A DNA stretch of 64,000 nt from Candidatus Denitrolinea symbiosum (GTDB lineage Bacteria > Chloroflexota > Anaerolineae > Anaerolineales > Villigracilaceae). The DNA lies in NCBI GenBank assembly GCA_017312345.1, contig BLAA01000001.1, positions 558,001-622,000 on the forward strand. Direction: 5' to 3'. Shown here piece by piece: positions 60,922 through 64,000 of the stretch; position 1 is the first letter of the stretch; every line of letters begins with the position of its first letter. The notes beneath the pieces are model-generated. The model had not been told where the DNA came from. It saw only the letters and a program-made list of their open reading frames with translations, and did not search any database. The translations under genes were made by a program, and so were the position numbers.

Positions 60922-62574
60922 ATGAACTTCAAAATTGACGAGACTCCAACTAAATTACGTGGTGGTTATTACACAGACCCCGATATTGCTGCATTTCTTC
61001 TGAAATGGGTTTTGAATATTCATCCAAAATCTATTTTAGAGCCGAGTTGCGGTGATGGCGTTTTTTTGCGTGGGCTTTCAGCATTAAGTACAAATGGCTT
61101 GAAGTCTGTTAGAGCATTTGAAATTGAACCTGTTGAAGCGGGAAAAGCAAAACAATCGGCTAATCAATTCAAAAAAGTTGACGTTGAAATTGAAAGACGA
61201 GACTTTCTTGGTTGGTCACTAACTAAACTGTTGAATCTGCCACAGTTTGATGCCGTTGTTGGGAATCCTCCATTTATTCGTTATCAATATTTAGATAGTA
61301 GCCTGCAAAACATTTCAGAGCAGATTTTCAAGGTTTTCCATCTTCCGTTTACGAAACATACAAATGCTTGGGTTCCCTTTGTGATCTCTTCATTGGCTCT
61401 ATTGCGCCCAGGTGGAAGATTGGCGATGGTTGTGCCTTCTGAATTATTACATGTGCTTCACGCAGAATCATTAAGGGCATATCTAACTCAGGTATGTTCT
61501 CGTGTTCTGATTTTTGACCCTCAAGAAATTTGGTTTGAAGATACGCTTCAGGGCGCTATTTTATTAATGGCTGAAAAAAAGAACGAACCTGAAGAACACT
61601 TCAAAGGCGTGTCAATTATCGCTACAAGAAGCAAAGATTTTCTATCTGAAGACCCAGAAGATTATTTCGAAAAAGCCAAATATACAAATGGGGAAACTGT
61701 AAAAGGCAAATGGATGCTTGCCTTACTCACAAGTGACGAACGTGATGTACTAAGAAAGGCAAAGGTAAACTCAGGCGTTCATTATTTCGATGATATTGCT
61801 GAAGTCGCTGTTGGTATTGTTACAGGCGCAAACAAGTTCTTTCTCGTATCAGACGAGATTGTCAAGCAGTATTCTTTGAAAAAATGGGCATATCCCATGT
61901 TCGGTAAAAGCGAGCATGTTCCAGGGGTTATTTTTGACGAAGACGCCATTGAAAGAAATAGAAAGCTGGGCTTGCCCACTAATTTCATTTGGTTTTCTGA
62001 TGAAAAAATGAGCGAATTGCCAGAACCAGTAAAGAATTACATTCATCTTGGCGAATTGCAAAACATACATAAAAGATATAAATGCCGAATTCGAGAGCCT
62101 TGGTATAGCGTTCCTTCGGTTTATGCCACATCTCTTGGAATGCTAAAGCGAAGCCATGATTTTCCACGCTTGGTTTTCAATAAAGCACAAGCATATACAA
62201 CTGACACCACTTATCGCGTCAAACACAAAAAATTCAATGAAGCAACAATCGTTGGCTCTTTCATTAATAGCCTTACCGCATTGAGCGCGGAGATTGAGGG
62301 AAGGCATTATGGCGGCGGAGTTTTGGAACTTGTACCTTCTGAAATAAGAAAGTTGTTAGTTCCAATCCAGAAGTTTGACCAGAAAGAACTTTACAAACTC
62401 AACACCCTTATTCAAAACGGAATTCCATCCGAAGAATTACTTTCTCAACGAGATAAAGAAGTTTTATTACCACTTGGTTTTGGTAAAAAGGAAACGACCA
62501 CGCTTTTAGAAGCATGGTCGCGCTTACGCTTGCGTCGTCAAAGGCAAGATGCTGATGAAGTTTTGGAAGAATAA
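60922..62574 (+). CDS. Adenine-N6 DNA methyltransferase, TaqI-like (gamma class)
   Basis: 550 aa. SAM motif LEPSCGDGVFLRG at about 39-51 and catalytic motif IV NPPFIRYQYL at 115 (NPPF, N6-adenine). Motif I precedes IV, the gamma-class order. The C-terminal half (from about 250, DDIAEVAVGIVTGANKFFLV) matches TaqI-type target-recognition domains. Strongly A+T-rich. Ends 3 nt from the convergent nuclease gene, so the two form a type II R-M system. Confidence 0.93.
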   Translation: MNFKIDETPTKLRGGYYTDPDIAAFLLKWVLNIHPKSILEPSCGDGVFLRGLSALSTNGLKSVRAFEIEPVEAGKAKQSANQFKKVDVEIERRDFLGWSLTKLLNLPQFDAVVGNPPFIRYQYLDSSLQNISEQIFKVFHLPFTKHTNAWVPFVISSLALLRPGGRLAMVVPSELLHVLHAESLRAYLTQVCSRVLIFDPQEIWFEDTLQGAILLMAEKKNEPEEHFKGVSIIATRSKDFLSEDPEDYFEKAKYTNGETVKGKWMLALLTSDERDVLRKAKVNSGVHYFDDIAEVAVGIVTGANKFFLVSDEIVKQYSLKKWAYPMFGKSEHVPGVIFDEDAIERNRKLGLPTNFIWFSDEKMSELPEPVKNYIHLGELQNIHKRYKCRIREPWYSVPSVYATSLGMLKRSHDFPRLVFNKAQAYTTDTTYRVKHKKFNEATIVGSFINSLTALSAEIEGRHYGGGVLELVPSEIRKLLVPIQKFDQKELYKLNTLIQNGIPSEELLSQRDKEVLLPLGFGKKETTTLLEAWSRLRLRRQRQDADEVLEE

Positions 62575-62577
62575 ACT

Positions 62578-63762
62578 TTAGGTTATTTGAATTGTAAATG
62601 GTTCAACTTCTCCTGGGGGCGGAGCGTAAAGGCTAAATGTTCTTCCAATAAGATTTAACTCTCGTATAACCTCTCCCAGTTCACCCCAATGCAGAATGGT
62701 AGTGTAGTTGTGCTGTCCTGCCTCTCCACTTGGCTTATGGCTAATCATAAGCTCATGGATACCATAACTCTCTCCAAGAATGTAAATATCAAAGTCGGCT
62801 TCTGTTCGTTCGCTATAGGGCGAAGCTCTCCATTCCCGCCAATCTAAATTGCCAAACACATTATTTCTAAAGTATGTGGTTTGGTCAATAGGATCGTCAT
62901 TTACACTCCATCTCGCTTGTGTTAATCTCAAGCCACCTGTAACATTTCCTGCTTGCCTTTGAACATCAGAAGCAGGAAGGTTGAGTTTTTGCCAAACTAA
63001 ATCTCCTATGATATTTCGCGGTGATGGCTCATTTGGTGTAGGAGCAGGTTGTCGAGTTCTTCTTGGTTGTCTGACAGCAGGGGGAGTTGATGATCGGCGT
63101 GTACGAGATGGACGATTGATTATTTCTACGCCAAATGGCGAAGCTGGAGAGTCTGAACGATCTTGTGCTCTCAAAGACCGCCTCTGATTTGCTGTAATCT
63201 CTCTTTCAGTTGGTACTTCACCTCTCCTTACCAGAGTATCGATCAGATTACCGTTTAGAACTTGAGCTGTGCTTCCTTGAGGATTTAAGTATCTGTTTAA
63301 TGACGAAAGGACTTCAGTATATTCGGTGATATCTTGAGGGAAATTAAAAGTAGTTTGAGTTGATGCTTCGTAATTGGTATAAAGCCCACCATCTGTTAGA
63401 TTGCTTGAACCCACGAAAAGCTCTGCTTTTAAGCCTGTCGCTTCGAATAAATAAATTTTGGGGTGAAAAGTGTGCCCTCTTCTAGCATTATGGACAAGAA
63501 TTGAATTTACTCTAAGAGAATCTATTCTTTGAAGAGCTTCTGCAGAGGTTGACTTTACATCAAAACCCACAGTTATAGAAATCTCTGCTCCACGATTTTT
63601 TGAAGCAAGTATGTTTTCTGTAAGACGGTCAATTGCCTGTGCGTTTGCAAAAGCAGAAATCAACCAAACTTTGTTATAGAAGGGATTTTCTGATGAGAGA
63701 AGGTCGTTGATGATTTCTCCCATTTTGACACTTGAAGGTTGAAGGACAACGCTGGTTTTCAT
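62578..63762 (-). CDS. PLD-family restriction endonuclease (BfiI/NgoFVII-like)
   Basis: 394 aa. N-terminal phospholipase-D nuclease domain with one HKD-type site: HPKIYLF (His100, Lys102), GSSNLTDGG (Asn121) and the Glu of NYEAST. Two copies would combine in a dimer. A Pro/Arg-rich linker (residues about 195-250) leads to a C-terminal domain (RNNVFGNLDWREWRASPYSE, SYGIHELMISHK) resembling B3-type DNA-recognition domains of NgoFVII. Convergent with the TaqI-like methyltransferase. Confidence 0.82.
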   Translation of the reverse strand: MKTSVVLQPSSVKMGEIINDLLSSENPFYNKVWLISAFANAQAIDRLTENILASKNRGAEISITVGFDVKSTSAEALQRIDSLRVNSILVHNARRGHTFHPKIYLFEATGLKAELFVGSSNLTDGGLYTNYEASTQTTFNFPQDITEYTEVLSSLNRYLNPQGSTAQVLNGNLIDTLVRRGEVPTEREITANQRRSLRAQDRSDSPASPFGVEIINRPSRTRRSSTPPAVRQPRRTRQPAPTPNEPSPRNIIGDLVWQKLNLPASDVQRQAGNVTGGLRLTQARWSVNDDPIDQTTYFRNNVFGNLDWREWRASPYSERTEADFDIYILGESYGIHELMISHKPSGEAGQHNYTTILHWGELGEVIRELNLIGRTFSLYAPPPGEVEPFTIQIT

Positions 63763-64000
63763 ATAATGTCCTTGATGAAATAATGTTTACAGTGATATTC
63801 CACATAGTATAAACGATAAGTGATATGTCAAAAGCAAAGGGGGGAGGGAGGGACCTCACCCTGATTGGCGGGGCTGATCGGCATGTCCGCTTGCCCCTCT
63901 CCAAATGGAGCTCCACAGGGGTGCTTCGCGAAGGGTATGGAGTTGACTTCTTTTCTGCGCCTGGTGGCGTGTTGGGTTTCCAGAGCAACGTTTCGTTTCA
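63763..64000. other. Right-edge intergenic sequence
   Basis: No gene supported. The first 70 nt are A+T-rich, with a likely minus-strand start region for the nuclease gene. The rest is G+C-rich with palindromic words (CCCCTCTCCAAATGGAG, TGCTTCGCGAAG) like other intergenic repeats here, for example at 5266-5300. It may mark the island's outer boundary. Confidence 0.55.

Noticed and set aside
63674-63988. Minus frame at the right edge
   Set aside because: Overlaps the nuclease start in another frame and contains repeat-like sequence; no ribosome site.

Overview
The window is a GC-rich bacterial chromosome segment, most likely from a member of the Chloroflexota (Anaerolineae-like). This is judged from protein character and not from any marker gene. 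There are many short lipoproteins with Thr/Pro/Ala linkers, an actinobacterial-type inositol-phosphate synthase, a DUF6754/GlmL-like membrane operon, a protein with an LPXTG-type sorting signal, and many genes whose -10 box lies 6-8 nt before the ATG (leaderless style). No rRNA, tRNA or CRISPR array was seen.

Layout. 1-2332: end of a peptide-type ABC transporter operon (binding lipoprotein, then permease cut by the window edge). 2413-5160: small heat-shock protein, and a TrpB2-type tryptophan synthase beta gene behind a T-box leader whose specifier reads UGG (Trp), with an extra 48-aa ORF between leader and gene. 5228-5964: an AT-rich patch with a TIR/SEFIR-like stub and a membrane-anchored coiled-coil protein. 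6224-14920: housekeeping genes (recG, coaD, a coiled-coil protein, mutL, a HAD phosphatase, a PDZ/S41 protease, a zinc membrane protease). 15044-19411: a flippase-like membrane protein, an MrfA/YprA-like helicase carrying an internal HNH domain, and a DUF3298-like lipoprotein. 19529-31123: HAD, LOG, J-domain, HtrA, M23, SDR, DinB, PAP2, nucleotidyltransferase, CruF-like, DUF4230, LuxR-type regulator and acetyltransferase genes, separated by dispersed palindromes and one MITE-like element. 31220-32452: a GT4 glycosyltransferase.

32515-39785 is the most interesting part: seven tightly overlapping genes. They encode a 79-aa protein, a DUF6754-like membrane protein, a multi-pass protein, a zinc-ribbon protein with about ten short Trp-centred repeats, a second multi-pass protein, a GlmL-like ASKHA ATPase and a protein with a barrel-sandwich-like segment. 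An LPXTG protein follows. No mutase accompanies the GlmL homologue, so the set looks like an uncharacterised envelope complex.

40451-42097 is an AT-richer restriction-modification pair (SPPY-type methyltransferase with a putative nuclease). 42134-46796 holds a DUF1801 protein and a four-gene operon (GAF histidine kinase, PfkB kinase, M20 peptidase, methyltransferase). 46926-51902 holds ino1, a deacetylase-like lipoprotein, a HIT protein, a LysM protein and purA. 51982-55239 is a large PAS/GAF/GGDEF/EAL protein. 55425-58025 is an MFS exporter, a DUF2269 protein and a TetR regulator with a TetR-like operator at the exporter promoter. 58225-60717 holds ettA and a partial duplicate of its 3' end flanking an unknown gene. 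The right edge carries a second, AT-rich R-M pair (TaqI-like m6A methyltransferase and PLD-family endonuclease, convergent).

All coordinates and motif calls were read by eye from the sequence. Family names come from recognised motifs, without database searches.
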